Of a stretch of 33,201 nt of DNA, positions 33,033 through 33,201 are shown piece by piece. Each line of letters starts with the position of its first letter. The first letter of the stretch is position 1. Source of the DNA: Anaerolineae bacterium (GTDB taxonomy: Bacteria; Chloroflexota; Anaerolineae; Aggregatilineales; Phototrophicaceae); assembly GCA_030950085.1 (NCBI GenBank), contig JAUZRW010000165.1, positions 1-33,201 of the forward strand, given 5' to 3'. A program made the position numbers and the translations under genes. The notes below the pieces were generated by a model that saw only the letters and a program-made list of their open reading frames with translations, did not search any database and had not been told where the DNA came from.

Positions 33033-33080
33033 GTATTTATTCACCTATCCATATGCTGTTGAGTATCTATTCAGCTATCC
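33033..33080 (-). repeat. Tandem IS-end sequences
   Basis: GTATTTATTCACCTATCC at 33033 and GTATCTATTCAGCTATCC at 33063: two direct copies 30 nt apart. The second is identical to the left end of the MITE at 27965, and the first resembles its right end. They mark the 3' terminus of the IS66-like element; the second overlaps the transposase stop codon. Confidence 0.6.
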
Positions 33081-33201
33081 ATGAGAAATCAGGCTGTGGT
33101 GCAAAAATCATCTTGAGTGTTTCAAAGATAGACTGCCCCTGACGGCGAGCCGTTTCAAGGATGGAGATGAGGTTGGCGTAAAGTTCAGCGCCCCAATCCG
33201 A
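33067..33201 (-). mobile_element. IS66-like transposase, C-terminal fragment (cut by window end)
   Basis: The minus-strand frame is open from 33201 to TAG at 33067-33069 and gives 44 residues (S-D-W-G-A-E-L-Y-A-N-L-I-S-I-L-E-T-A-R-R ... W-I-A-E). The pattern G-x-x-x-Y-A-x-L-I-S-x-I-x-T-A-R-x-Q-G-x-S-x-F-x-x-L resembles the last helix region of IS66-family transposases (TnpC). The family call is supported by the 8-bp duplication around the related MITE. The catalytic DDE residues lie outside the window, so intactness cannot be judged. Confidence 0.55.

Overview
The window looks like chromosomal DNA of a free-living bacterium, most likely a Chloroflexota (Anaerolineae-like) lineage. This is inferred from gene content and style: two TPR / single-membrane-helix / TolB-like propeller proteins with Pro-Thr-rich linkers, a long-form RmlA, a GT39-like membrane glycosyltransferase, moderate GC, and many dispersed intergenic repeats. 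No rRNA or phylogenetic marker here fixes the taxon. TGA and TAA/TAG all act as stops, so the standard bacterial code applies.

Layout. 1-5 kb: the tail of a GH13 amylase-type enzyme, a Fic protein (-), a phosphohexomutase (+) and an unnamed membrane protein (-). 5-9.5 kb: a GT39-like glycosyltransferase (+) ending exactly where a convergent GCS2-like ligase (-) ends, then a Uma2 protein (-). 9.6-15.5 kb: icd, a lipoprotein-like phosphodiester glycosidase and glnS (+), facing a DEAD-box helicase (-). 15.6-18 kb: a DinB-like protein, an unknown helical protein and RmlA (-). 18.1-23 kb, all +: site-2 protease, HD protein, a 60-aa DUF4177-like protein, an SDR, MurA, and a carboxymuconolactone-decarboxylase/AhpD-like gene. 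23-28 kb, all -: a glycerol-1-phosphate-dehydrogenase-like protein, a PIN-like protein overlapping a DUF3696-type ATPase, ilvD and tRNA-Lys(CUU). 28.4-33 kb: a PIMT-like methyltransferase (+), the two TPR/propeller proteins (-), and the C-terminal end of an IS66-like transposase (-) cut by the window edge.

The most notable signal is the AhpD-like gene at 22390-22977. Its frame is interrupted only by one TGA, placed where the second cysteine of the CxxC motif should be (C79-x-x-U82, with E67 and H86 at AhpD spacing). A 7-bp hairpin with loop CGUGCU starts 17 nt after the TGA. This is the layout expected of a selenoprotein with a bacterial SECIS element. The Sec machinery genes are not in this window.

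A second layer is repeat DNA: (i) a 142-bp IS66-type miniature element with a perfect 8-bp target duplication, whose ends match the transposase fragment at the window end; (ii) an 83-bp inverted-repeat element; (iii) six short palindromes with a GTAGGGGCG...CGCCCG-like core, one translated inside the glycosyltransferase; (iv) five copies of a roughly 100-bp 'CTTTGTGCCTTTGTGGTTCA' repeat; and (v) a 90-bp element ending in a terminator hairpin, with two full copies and one 3' half copy. The overlapping ATPase/PIN pair is a candidate defence or toxin-type module.
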